In this document: positions 57,144 through 64,000 of the stretch, one piece after another
How the letters are laid out: the number at the start of each line of letters is the position of its first letter
Position numbering within the stretch: position 1 is the stretch's first letter
NCBI RefSeq assembly: GCF_030824455.1
Contig: NZ_JAVBXR010000118.1
Coordinates: forward strand, 18,809 to 82,808
Direction: 5' to 3'
From: Desulfobulbus sp.
GTDB lineage: Bacteria > Desulfobacterota > Desulfobulbia > Desulfobulbales > Desulfobulbaceae
DNA length: 64,000 bases
Notes under the pieces: generated by a model
What the model was told of the DNA's origin: nothing
The model's database searches: none
What the model saw: only the letters and a program-made list of their open reading frames with translations
Translations under genes and position numbers: made by a program

Positions 57144-57734
57144 TCAAGACGCCTTGCCTGCTCCGCTGGACACAACCACCTTGGCGTGCCGCAGGACTCG
57201 GTCCTTGAACCGGTAGCCCTTGGCAAATTCGCGCAGCACATGGTTGGCCGGCGTCTCCTCGCTTGCTTCCATGGCCAAAGCCTCGTGCTCGTCAGGATTG
57301 AAACCCAGCCCGGCCGCAACCAGCGGTTCAACCCCAAACCGTTCCAAGGTGGCCACCAAACCTTTGCGGGTCAGCTCGACCCCTTGCAGCATGGACTCAA
57401 ACTTCTTGGCGTCGTCCTCGGCGGCGGCTCCGCCCTGTTCAATCGCCCGATCAAGATTGTCCAGGGTGGCCAGCAGGTCGCGAAGGATGTTCTCGCCGGC
57501 GTACTTGAGCAGTTTGCTTCGCTCCCGCTCCATCCGCTTTTTGTAATTGTCAAACTCGGCGGCAACCCGCATCAGTTGGTCACGGGTTTCGTCGCGCTCA
57601 CGCCGCAAGGTTTCCACCTCGCTCTCCTGACCGCCTCCATCCTCTGCAATAGTCTCCACATCGCCCAGGTCTGCGGAAGCCTCTGTTGCCTGCTGGGCGC
57701 CGACAGGTTCCTGATCTTTTGTCTCGTCTATCAC
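57144..57734 (-). CDS. grpE: Nucleotide exchange factor GrpE
   Basis: GrpE releases ADP from DnaK. The 196-residue protein has an acidic start, a long coiled coil (about 55-110) with AAEFDNYKKRMERERSKLLKYA, the four-helix region GVELTRKGLVATLERFGVEPL, and the beta domain FNPDEHEALAME with YRFKDRVLRHAKVVVSSG. The start is GTG at 57732-57734 because AAGGAG lies 7 bases upstream; the frame is open to 57848 without support. It is the first gene of grpE-dnaK here; hrcA is absent. Confidence 0.96.
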   Translation of the reverse strand: MIDETKDQEPVGAQQATEASADLGDVETIAEDGGGQESEVETLRRERDETRDQLMRVAAEFDNYKKRMERERSKLLKYAGENILRDLLATLDNLDRAIEQGGAAAEDDAKKFESMLQGVELTRKGLVATLERFGVEPLVAAGLGFNPDEHEALAMEASEETPANHVLREFAKGYRFKDRVLRHAKVVVSSGAGKAS

Positions 57735-57832
57735 CGACACTCTCCTTGTTCTGAGTCCTTGTTGCGAATCCCAATGCATTCGGCCCGAAATCCGCTTTGC
57801 ATGCGGGGTCGGGCCGGTTAAATCTGGTCCGA

Positions 57833-57861
57833 ACAATAAGTATGGCAAAATCCGGTGTCAA
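57833..57861 (-). promoter_or_regulatory. Promoter of grpE-dnaK
   Basis: On the minus strand TTGACA (57856-57861) and TATTGT (57833-57838) are 17 bases apart, about 100 bases before grpE. It is a sigma-70-type promoter. No CIRCE element (TTAGCACTC-N9-GAGTGCTAA) is visible, so heat-shock control may use another route. Confidence 0.6.
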
Positions 57862-57938
57862 GGGAAGGAAACCGGGATTTAGCAGGGAAACCGCCGAGAA
57901 AAAGCCAAGGAAAAACGGAAGGAAACCAAAGGTGGACA

Positions 57939-57977
57939 ACAAAAAAGCCCCTGCGTCGGGACGACGGCAGGGGCTTT
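57939..57977 (-). terminator. Terminator after the aminotransferase
   Basis: On the minus strand AAGCCCCTGC pairs with GCAGGGGCTT over a loop of about 12 bases, followed by four or five T. Confidence 0.8.
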
Positions 57978-58000
57978 GAACAAGGCGGCGCTTGACGCCT

Positions 58001-59332
58001 TTAGCTGCAATGGGTGCAGGTTTGATGGGAGTTGACGTAGCGCTTGATGCTGCTGGCAATGGTTTTAAAAATCTCAACAAAATCTTTCTCTTCTTTCTCC
58101 AGCAGGGTGATGCGAAAGCCCTGGAGCTCGGTGGCAAACGAAGAGAGCGGCACCACGCAGATGCCGGTGGAAGCGAGCAAATAATACACAAACCGCTTGT
58201 CCGGCTGGATGTTGGGCCCCGAGACCAGCCGCTCGATGGTCTCCCGTACCTCGTCGTTCTCAATCGGTAAGGTCTGATGGTGGTTGAGCACCCATTCCTC
58301 GAACACCGCGCTCATATAAAAGGCGCCGTTGGTGCGGTTGACCAGCAGCCCTTTGACGTTCTTGAGGATGTCGTAGGCGAGGTTGGAATAGCGCTCGTAG
58401 CGTTTGATCCGGCTCTTGAGATGCTCCTTGTACTGCGGATGCGATTTGATCCGCGGCAGAACGGCCTGCGGCAGGGTGGCGGAACAGACCTCCAGCATCT
58501 TGGCGTTGAGGATCGACTGCACATAGGTGTTGAACATCGGATCGCGGTGACGGTTGTAGACCTCGATCCAGCCGCAGCGGCTGCCCGGCCAGGGCATCTC
58601 CTTGGAAATGCCGCGCATGCAGATCGCCGGCACCTTGTCGCCGATCACGGTGCACAACGGCGCCGAGACCGTGCCGTTGTAGGTCATGTTCTGGTAGATC
58701 TCGTCGCAGATGATAAACAGATCGTTTTTCTCGCAGATCTCGACAATCGCCCGCATCACGTCCGCCGGGTAGACCGCGCCGGTGGGGTTGTCGGGGTTGA
58801 TCACCAGGATGCCGGCCACTGCCGGGTTGTACTTGATGTGGTTTTCGATGTCCTCGAGATCCGGATACCAGAGGTGGTTGGGATCGAGGATGTAGGTCAC
58901 CGGCTGGGCGCTGGCGTGCGCGGCCTCGGCCGAGGAATGGGTGGTGTAGCTCGGGGTGGGCACGATCACCCGGGCGGTGGGCTTGAGGAAGCCGAACACC
59001 TTGGAGATGGCGTCGCCCAGCCCGTTGAAAAAGATGATGTCGTCGGCGTCGATCTGCGCCCCGCCCAGGCGGTTGGTGCAGGCGGCCACATACTCGCGGG
59101 TGGCCAGCAGTCCCTTGGTCGGACTGTAGGCGTAGGTGGCGTCTTCATGCACCGCCTCGGCCACAATCTCCTTCATCCAATCCGGAACCTGCTCGCCCTT
59201 GGCAATGGGGTCGCCGATGTTCTCCCAGTTGACCTGAACGCCCATGTTTTGGAGCTTCTCGCCGACGGAGACTATGTTGCGGATCTCGTAATTCAGTTCA
59301 CCCGCGCCGATGTGCAAAATATCAGTACGCAT
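58001..59332 (-). CDS. Pyridoxal-phosphate-dependent aminotransferase, class I
   Basis: Protein of 443 residues in the aspartate/alanine aminotransferase fold. Visible are the substrate/cofactor region NGLGDAISKVFGFLKP, NPDNPTGAVYPADV (the cofactor Asn), DEIYQNMTYNG (Asp-x-x-Tyr) and the cofactor lysine in SKEMPWPGSRCGWIE, where SKxxxxPGxR is the usual lysine motif. The N-terminal HIGAGELNYEIRNIV and C-terminal CTHC tail are unusual additions. The amino-group donor cannot be read; alanine or aspartate are likely. It runs upstream of the grpE region. Confidence 0.87.
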   Translation of the reverse strand: MRTDILHIGAGELNYEIRNIVSVGEKLQNMGVQVNWENIGDPIAKGEQVPDWMKEIVAEAVHEDATYAYSPTKGLLATREYVAACTNRLGGAQIDADDIIFFNGLGDAISKVFGFLKPTARVIVPTPSYTTHSSAEAAHASAQPVTYILDPNHLWYPDLEDIENHIKYNPAVAGILVINPDNPTGAVYPADVMRAIVEICEKNDLFIICDEIYQNMTYNGTVSAPLCTVIGDKVPAICMRGISKEMPWPGSRCGWIEVYNRHRDPMFNTYVQSILNAKMLEVCSATLPQAVLPRIKSHPQYKEHLKSRIKRYERYSNLAYDILKNVKGLLVNRTNGAFYMSAVFEEWVLNHHQTLPIENDEVRETIERLVSGPNIQPDKRFVYYLLASTGICVVPLSSFATELQGFRITLLEKEEKDFVEIFKTIASSIKRYVNSHQTCTHCS

Positions 59333-59475
59333 TGCAACTCGTATGTTCAGAGAAAGATTGGTGAGGCAGGAAAAAAAGCGACCGCGGATGGTCCGTCAAC
59401 CTCCCCGTTGACGCACACCGGTCAGCCTTTTGCGAAAAAAACAAGGCGGGAACATACCACAGGGGCCATACAGCG

Positions 59476-62154
59476 TCAACCGCCCTTTGGGAACTCCGCA
59501 AGCAAAGAGGCGACTTGGTCGCGACTGAGGGCCGGCGACACCAACGGCCCTTGCATCTGGTCACATCCGTGAGCGGCAAGAAAATCGCGCTGCGCCTCCT
59601 GGTCGACCCCGTCGGCAAGCACGCGCGCCCCCAGAGCGTGACCAAGGGCGATGATCGCGGCCGCCAAGGTGCAGCTGGCCGGTTCGGTGGGCACGCCGGC
59701 AACCAGCTCGCGGCTCATGGTCAGGCTGCGCAGCGGCAGCCGTTGCAGACGCGAGAGCGAACTCTGCCCGGCGCCGAAATCGTTCACCGCAAGCCCCAGG
59801 CCGAGCCGGTCGATCTGTTCGATGCAGTCCAGCGTCTGGCCGGCGGCCTCGGTGACGACGCCCTCCCGCAGCTCGAGAACCAGCCATTCCGACGCAAGCG
59901 GAGCGTGCGCGAGCACCCTTTCGAGCAGGGGCAGAAAGTCGACCTCGCGCAGTTGTCGGGAACCGATGTGCAGGGTTGCGGGCAGCAGACGCAGGCCCGC
60001 TTGCCGCCACCCATCCAGACTGCGGCAGATCTCGTGCAAGGTCCATTCGCTGACCAACCCCAGCATGCCGCACTCGTCGGCTGCCGCAATAAAGGCCTCA
60101 GGCAAGAGCAGGCCCATCTGCGGGTGACGCCAGCGCAGACGCGCCTCAAAGCCGGCAAGGGCGCCGTTCTGCAGCGCAAACCGCGGCAGATAGTCAACCG
60201 ACAACTCGCCCGTTTCCATGGCGGCCCGGAACTGCTGTTCGCCCAGTCGGGGCCGTTGTCCCCTTTGCGAGATGCCCTGGCGGTAAAACTGATAATTGCT
60301 GCGCCCAATCTCCTTGGCCTCATAAAGGGCCAAATCGGCGCATTTGATCACCTCGTCGACAGCGGCGGCGTCATGGGGATACAAGGCAATGCCGATGCTG
60401 GTGGTCACGTTGATCTCGTTGCCCTTGGCGTGCACCGGCAGGCTCAGGGCCGCCATGATCTTGTCGGCGACCACGGCGGCGTCCTTGCGGTCGTTGATCG
60501 ATTCGAGGATAAAGACAAACTCGTCGCCGCCGAATCGGGCCACAGTGTCGGACTGGCGGCATTGCCGCTGGAGCCGGGCCGCCACTTCGACCAACAGGGC
60601 GTCGCCGACGTCGTGGCCCAGGGTGTCGTTGACGGTTTTGAACCGGTCCAGGTCAAGAAAGAGCACGGCCACGCCGTTGCGGTTGCGCTCGGCCTTGCTG
60701 ACGGCCTGGGCGAACCGGTCGCGAAACAGCAGTCGGTTGGGCAGCCCAGTGAGGGCGTCGTGGTGCGCCAACCGGTAGAGGTGCGACTGGCTGTCGCGCA
60801 ACTCTTTTTCGATCCGCAACCGATCAGTGACGTCGCGGGCCACCTCAATAATTCCGTAGAGCGCGCCCTGATTGTCCTTGAGCGGCGAGACCTCCAGTTC
60901 AAAGGTGTTGTTGACGCCGTTGCCGTGATAGGGATTGTGAATCAGTTTGGTCTGCCGCCCGTCGGTCTTGACCTGGGCTACCGGGCAGGGAAAGCGAAGG
61001 TCCTGACAGGGGGTCTCGGCCCCGCAAAAAAGGCGGTAACACTTCTGCCCCTGCATCGAGGCGATGTCGCCGTTGCTCTGCACCAAGCGCGCCGCCGCCT
61101 GATTGATCAGCAGCAGGTTAAATTCCAGATCGATCACCATCACCGGATCGCCGGCGCTGTCGATCACGGTCTGGAGAAAATTGCGCTCATAGTGGACCGC
61201 CTCGTGCAACTGCTGCTGCACCACGGCGATCGCCTGGTCCTGTTTTTTCTGCAGGGTGATGTTCTGATGGGTGCCGGTCATGCGCACCGGCATGTTGTTG
61301 TCGTCGCGCTCCACCACCTGGCCGCGATCAAGAAACCAGGTCCACTCGCCGCTTTTTTCCCGCACCCGATATTCGATCCGGTACTCTTCGGTCGTGCCGG
61401 CCAGATGCTCGTTGAGCACCGCCAGGACCCGGTCGCGGTCGTCGGGGTGGATAAACCGCTGCGGAACGGCCATTTCCTTGGCGCCTGCCTGATAATCGAG
61501 CAATTCCCAATGGTCAGGACTGGTGTACATCTCCCCGGTGCGGATGTTCCAATCCCAGAGTCCCGCCTGGGAAGCGTGCAGGGCCAGCTCGTAACGTTCT
61601 TCTATCCGCTCCAGCTCCTGTTCCCGTTGTTTGGCGGCCTCGTCGGCGAACAGCTGGCGCAAGGCAAGGCCAATGGAATCGGCAAGATCGGCAACAATCC
61701 GACATTCAACGGCGGTGAGCTGGACCGACGGCGGCAACTGGAGGGTAAGAAAGCCGGAAAGACTGGGATTGCACCGAACAGCCGCACTGAGCCCCAACGA
61801 GGCCGCCTGCGCACTGTCGCCGCCGCAGAGACCGCAGTCGCATTCGCTGCAGACTACAGCCTCGCCTGCTGCTGCCGCAAGCGCCTGCACCCCGCAGCTT
61901 GGCAGACGACCCTCGCGAAGGCCAGCCATAAGCGGCCGAGAGCGCTCGTCTAGACCTGTTTCGGCGGTGATAACCCCGCCCGATTCCTGGTCGAGCAGCA
62001 CCAGCAAAGCCGCTTGGCTGAGGTGCTCGCCGGTCAGCCGATCACAGACGCCCTGGAGCAGGCTGGCCAGATCGCGCTCTTGCAGGAGAAGCCGACTCAC
62101 GGCGTAAGCGGCTTCCAGCAGGGTCGAAGTTCGTTGCATTGGAGTTGGGACCAT
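59476..62154 (-). CDS. GAF-PAS-PAS-GGDEF-EAL signalling protein (active GGDEF, dead EAL)
   Basis: Protein of about 892 residues. A GAF-like domain (about 10-185) contains a cysteine group CSECDCGLCGG; two PAS domains follow (near 200-320 and 340-460). The GGDEF domain has RFGGDEF intact and the inhibition site RQSD exactly 5 residues before GGDEF, so it should make c-di-GMP and be product-inhibited. The EAL domain has lost key residues: EAL reads EAR, the Thr-Glu of the next motif reads LELREG, DDFG reads NDFGAG, and the lysine of KID reads TMS. It should not cleave c-di-GMP. The start is uncertain between ATG 62154 and a TTG at 62208. Confidence 0.88.
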   Translation of the reverse strand: MVPTPMQRTSTLLEAAYAVSRLLLQERDLASLLQGVCDRLTGEHLSQAALLVLLDQESGGVITAETGLDERSRPLMAGLREGRLPSCGVQALAAAAGEAVVCSECDCGLCGGDSAQAASLGLSAAVRCNPSLSGFLTLQLPPSVQLTAVECRIVADLADSIGLALRQLFADEAAKQREQELERIEERYELALHASQAGLWDWNIRTGEMYTSPDHWELLDYQAGAKEMAVPQRFIHPDDRDRVLAVLNEHLAGTTEEYRIEYRVREKSGEWTWFLDRGQVVERDDNNMPVRMTGTHQNITLQKKQDQAIAVVQQQLHEAVHYERNFLQTVIDSAGDPVMVIDLEFNLLLINQAAARLVQSNGDIASMQGQKCYRLFCGAETPCQDLRFPCPVAQVKTDGRQTKLIHNPYHGNGVNNTFELEVSPLKDNQGALYGIIEVARDVTDRLRIEKELRDSQSHLYRLAHHDALTGLPNRLLFRDRFAQAVSKAERNRNGVAVLFLDLDRFKTVNDTLGHDVGDALLVEVAARLQRQCRQSDTVARFGGDEFVFILESINDRKDAAVVADKIMAALSLPVHAKGNEINVTTSIGIALYPHDAAAVDEVIKCADLALYEAKEIGRSNYQFYRQGISQRGQRPRLGEQQFRAAMETGELSVDYLPRFALQNGALAGFEARLRWRHPQMGLLLPEAFIAAADECGMLGLVSEWTLHEICRSLDGWRQAGLRLLPATLHIGSRQLREVDFLPLLERVLAHAPLASEWLVLELREGVVTEAAGQTLDCIEQIDRLGLGLAVNDFGAGQSSLSRLQRLPLRSLTMSRELVAGVPTEPASCTLAAAIIALGHALGARVLADGVDQEAQRDFLAAHGCDQMQGPLVSPALSRDQVASLLAEFPKGG

Positions 62155-62261
62155 GTCAAGCCGATGGCGAGAGAGGGTTGAAAGCGCGTGCAAGCCCTCA
62201 AGGGGCAACCAGTGGGCAATTACCCTCAGGCGGTTGCAACCACAGCATTTTTCATGCTGGC

Positions 62262-63614
62262 TCAGCTTATATTATAACTTTTCAGCTTGTTCAAGAGCGT
62301 CTTGCGGGTTATTTGCAAACGACGGGCCGCCTCGCTGCGATTGCCGCCGGTTTCCTCCAGGGTTTTGAGAATCAGCATTTTCTCCGCTTCCTTGAGGGTC
62401 GAGGGTTCCTCGGTCTCCTTGGGCTCGTTCAAGCCAGCCCAGCGCTGGACGGCCTGCGGCAGGGCGGAGAGATCGAGATAGTCGCCGCGCATCAGAATCA
62501 CGCCGCGCTCAATCGAATGCTCCAGCTCCCGCACATTGCCCGGCCAGGGGTAGCGGTTGAGCACGTCCATGCACTCGGGGGTGACGCCGCTCACCAGCCG
62601 GCCGTTGCGTTCGGCAAACTGGCGCAGGAAATAGTTGGCCAGCAGGGGCACGTCGCCCTGCCGGTCGCGCAGGGGCGGGGCCTCCAGCTGCACCACGTTG
62701 AGGCGGTAGTAGAGATCCTCGCGGAAGCGGCCGGCCGCTACCTCGGCTTCAAGATCGCGGTTGGTGGCACAGAGGATGCGCACATCGATTTTGATGGTTT
62801 CCTGACCGCCGACCCGCTGCAGCTCGTGCTCCTGAAGCACCCGCAGCAGCTTGGCCTGCATGCCGGGCGAGGTTTCGCCGATCTCGTCGAGAAAAAGGGT
62901 GCCGCCCTGGGCCTGGACAAAACGCCCTTCGCGGCGACGGTCAGCGCCGGTGAAGGCCCCGCGCTCATGGCCGAACAGTTCGGATTCCAGCAGGGTTTCC
63001 GCCAGGGCGGCGCAGTTGACCTTGATGAACGGTCCCTGGCGGCGCAGGCTTTTATGATGCAGGGCCGCAGCCACCAATTCCTTGCCGGTGCCGGACTCGC
63101 CGTTGATCAGCACCGTGGCCTCGGTGGGCGCGACGTGCACGATCATCTCCCACAGCGCCTGCATCGGGACCGAGGAACCGATGATGCGGCCGTCGTCGCC
63201 AAAGGGTTGGCCAAGCTCCGCCGCATCGGTTTCCCGCTGGCGATGGCCCATGGCCACCTCCAGGGTGGTGCGCAACCGGTCGAAGTCAAGCGGCTTGGTG
63301 AGGTAGTCGTGGGCCCCCTGCTTGATGGCGGCCACGGCCGAGTCGACCGAGGAAAAGGCGGTCATGATGATCACCGGGATGGCCGGATTGATGGCGTGAA
63401 TCCGCCTCAGGGCCTCCATGCCGTCCATGACCGTCATGCGCACGTCCATCAGGATGGCGTCAAAGGGGCCCTGGGCGACGGCCGCAACGGCGGTGGAGCC
63501 GTCGTCGGCTTCTTCGGCGTCCCAGCCCCATTCGGTAAAAAGCGAGTGCAGCATGAAGCGGTGCACCCGTTCGTCGTCAACTATGAGAATTTTGGCTTTG
63601 GCCTGTGCGCCCAC
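62262..63614 (-). CDS. Sigma-54-dependent response regulator, NtrC family
   Basis: Protein of 450 residues: receiver domain with [10 protein letters not shown] in ILMDVRM and K in [11 protein letters not shown]+ domain with canonical [14 protein letters not shown] and TLFLDEIGE; and a Fis-type helix-turn-helix ([20 protein letters not shown]). GTG 63612-63614 has an AGGAG site 8 bases upstream. No sensor kinase is adjacent; the c-di-GMP protein downstream ends about 50 bases away from its coding end, and the pair may be co-transcribed. It resembles HydG/ZraR-type regulators, but the ligand is unknown. Confidence 0.92.
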   Translation of the reverse strand: MGAQAKAKILIVDDERVHRFMLHSLFTEWGWDAEEADDGSTAVAAVAQGPFDAILMDVRMTVMDGMEALRRIHAINPAIPVIIMTAFSSVDSAVAAIKQGAHDYLTKPLDFDRLRTTLEVAMGHRQRETDAAELGQPFGDDGRIIGSSVPMQALWEMIVHVAPTEATVLINGESGTGKELVAAALHHKSLRRQGPFIKVNCAALAETLLESELFGHERGAFTGADRRREGRFVQAQGGTLFLDEIGETSPGMQAKLLRVLQEHELQRVGGQETIKIDVRILCATNRDLEAEVAAGRFREDLYYRLNVVQLEAPPLRDRQGDVPLLANYFLRQFAERNGRLVSGVTPECMDVLNRYPWPGNVRELEHSIERGVILMRGDYLDLSALPQAVQRWAGLNEPKETEEPSTLKEAEKMLILKTLEETGGNRSEAARRLQITRKTLLNKLKSYNIS

Positions 63615-63633
63615 GCTGCCCGCTCCTCTTCAC

Positions 63634-63649
63634 GCCGGTTTCAACCGGC
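63634..63649. repeat. Palindrome upstream of the regulator and rlmD-like gene
   Basis: GCCGGTT-TC-AACCGGC is a perfect 7-base inverted repeat between the divergent regulator and rlmD-like genes. It may be an operator for either. No T-run follows. Confidence 0.4.
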
Positions 63650-63705
63650 TTTAATTTGTCAATTATTTCTTGAATATACTAGCACTAAACAACTACATTG
63701 CGCAA

Positions 63706-64000
63706 ATGGAACATACGCTGAAAATAACAAAGGTGATTGCCGGGGGCAAGGGATTGGGCACGCTTGCCGACGGCATGGTGATGATGGTCGGCGGCGTCCT
63801 GCCGGGGGAAACCGTGATTGCGGTTGAAACCAAGGTTCATCGCGGTCATAAGGAAGGGGACCTTGCGCGGATCGTGGAAGTTTCGCCGGAGCGCGTTGTC
63901 CCGCCCTGTCCGTATTACGGAATGTGCGGCGGCTGCGACCTCCAGCATGCCGCCCACCCGGCCCAGTTGGCGATCAAGGGCCAGATCCTGCGCGAATCCC
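63706..64000 (+). CDS. 23S rRNA (uracil-5-)-methyltransferase RlmD-like, N-terminal part
   Basis: The first 98 codons of a class of RNA m5U methyltransferase. A TRAM domain opens (LKITKVIAGGKGLGTLADGM and GEVVIAV-like PGETVIAVE), then the 4Fe-4S cysteine motif CPYYGMCGGCDLQH, diagnostic of RumA/RlmD-type enzymes. The catalytic C-terminal Rossmann domain lies beyond the window. It reads away from the sigma-54 regulator. ATG 63706 is the first in-frame start. Confidence 0.88.
   Translation, partial: MEHTLKITKVIAGGKGLGTLADGMVMMVGGVLPGETVIAVETKVHRGHKEGDLARIVEVSPERVVPPCPYYGMCGGCDLQHAAHPAQLAIKGQILRES

Noticed and set aside
59515..61953. 812-codon plus-strand open frame across the GGDEF/EAL gene
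   Set aside because: The minus-strand gene has clear GAF, PAS, GGDEF and EAL motifs; the antisense frame has none.

Overview
This is a GC-rich, gene-dense piece of bacterial chromosome. It carries a KDO-transferase (so a Gram-negative outer membrane), an NtrY/NtrX-type pair, many c-di-GMP and two-component proteins, a PEP-CTERM surface protein, and genes for heme, arginine, histidine, serine, folate, pyrimidine and SAM metabolism. From overall gene content I infer a Desulfobacterota organism (former Deltaproteobacteria), probably near Desulfobulbales. No 16S or other formal marker was available, so that placement is an inference. There is no prophage, plasmid module, intact insertion sequence or CRISPR array.

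Layout. 0-8.5 kb: era (cut by the window edge), an RNB-domain exoribonuclease, a UPF0251 regulator, then a plus-strand run of DUF4390 protein, NtrY-like kinase, NtrX-like regulator and hemB. 8.5-20.7 kb, mostly minus strand: hydrolase/VanZ/SEC-C operon; a sigma-28-type promoter with a coiled-coil protein on the plus strand; a sensor kinase with an HD-GYP regulator; a tightly overlapping cluster (lipoprotein, TtcA-like, DUF89, phosphoesterase, Ser/Thr kinase-DUF1566 fusion, unknown protein); and hisB with a small membrane protein. 20.8-24.4 kb: tRNA-Gly(GCC), rplM-rpsI, argC-truA-maf. 24.6-32 kb: a 1,828-residue protein with four long tandem repeats, HEAT-like helices, a cyclic-nucleotide-type domain and a PilZ domain, followed by a phage-T7-gp4-like primase/helicase with a degraded Toprim site.

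32-40 kb (minus): fabL, metK, ahcY and trmFO (SAM cycle and folate-dependent tRNA methylation), a DUF362 protein and serA. 40-43 kb: a TPR protein and a von Willebrand-type PEP-CTERM protein, flanked by the least gene-like DNA in the window. 43.5-52.6 kb (minus): folP, ftsH, carB, carA, waaA. 52.7-64 kb: a secreted cyclophilin-FKBP fusion, trpS, dnaK/grpE, an aminotransferase, a GGDEF protein with a dead EAL domain, a sigma-54 response regulator, and the start of an rlmD-like rRNA methyltransferase.

Three themes stand out. First, the giant PilZ/cNMP repeat protein and the helicase beside it are the best candidates for an undescribed system. Second, on several occasions an intrinsic terminator sits just upstream of a start codon on the same strand (rplM, trmFO, the DUF362 gene, metK, serA), which suggests attenuation or short regulatory RNAs. 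Third, c-di-GMP signalling is dense: PilZ, GGDEF and HD-GYP proteins occur within one 40 kb stretch.
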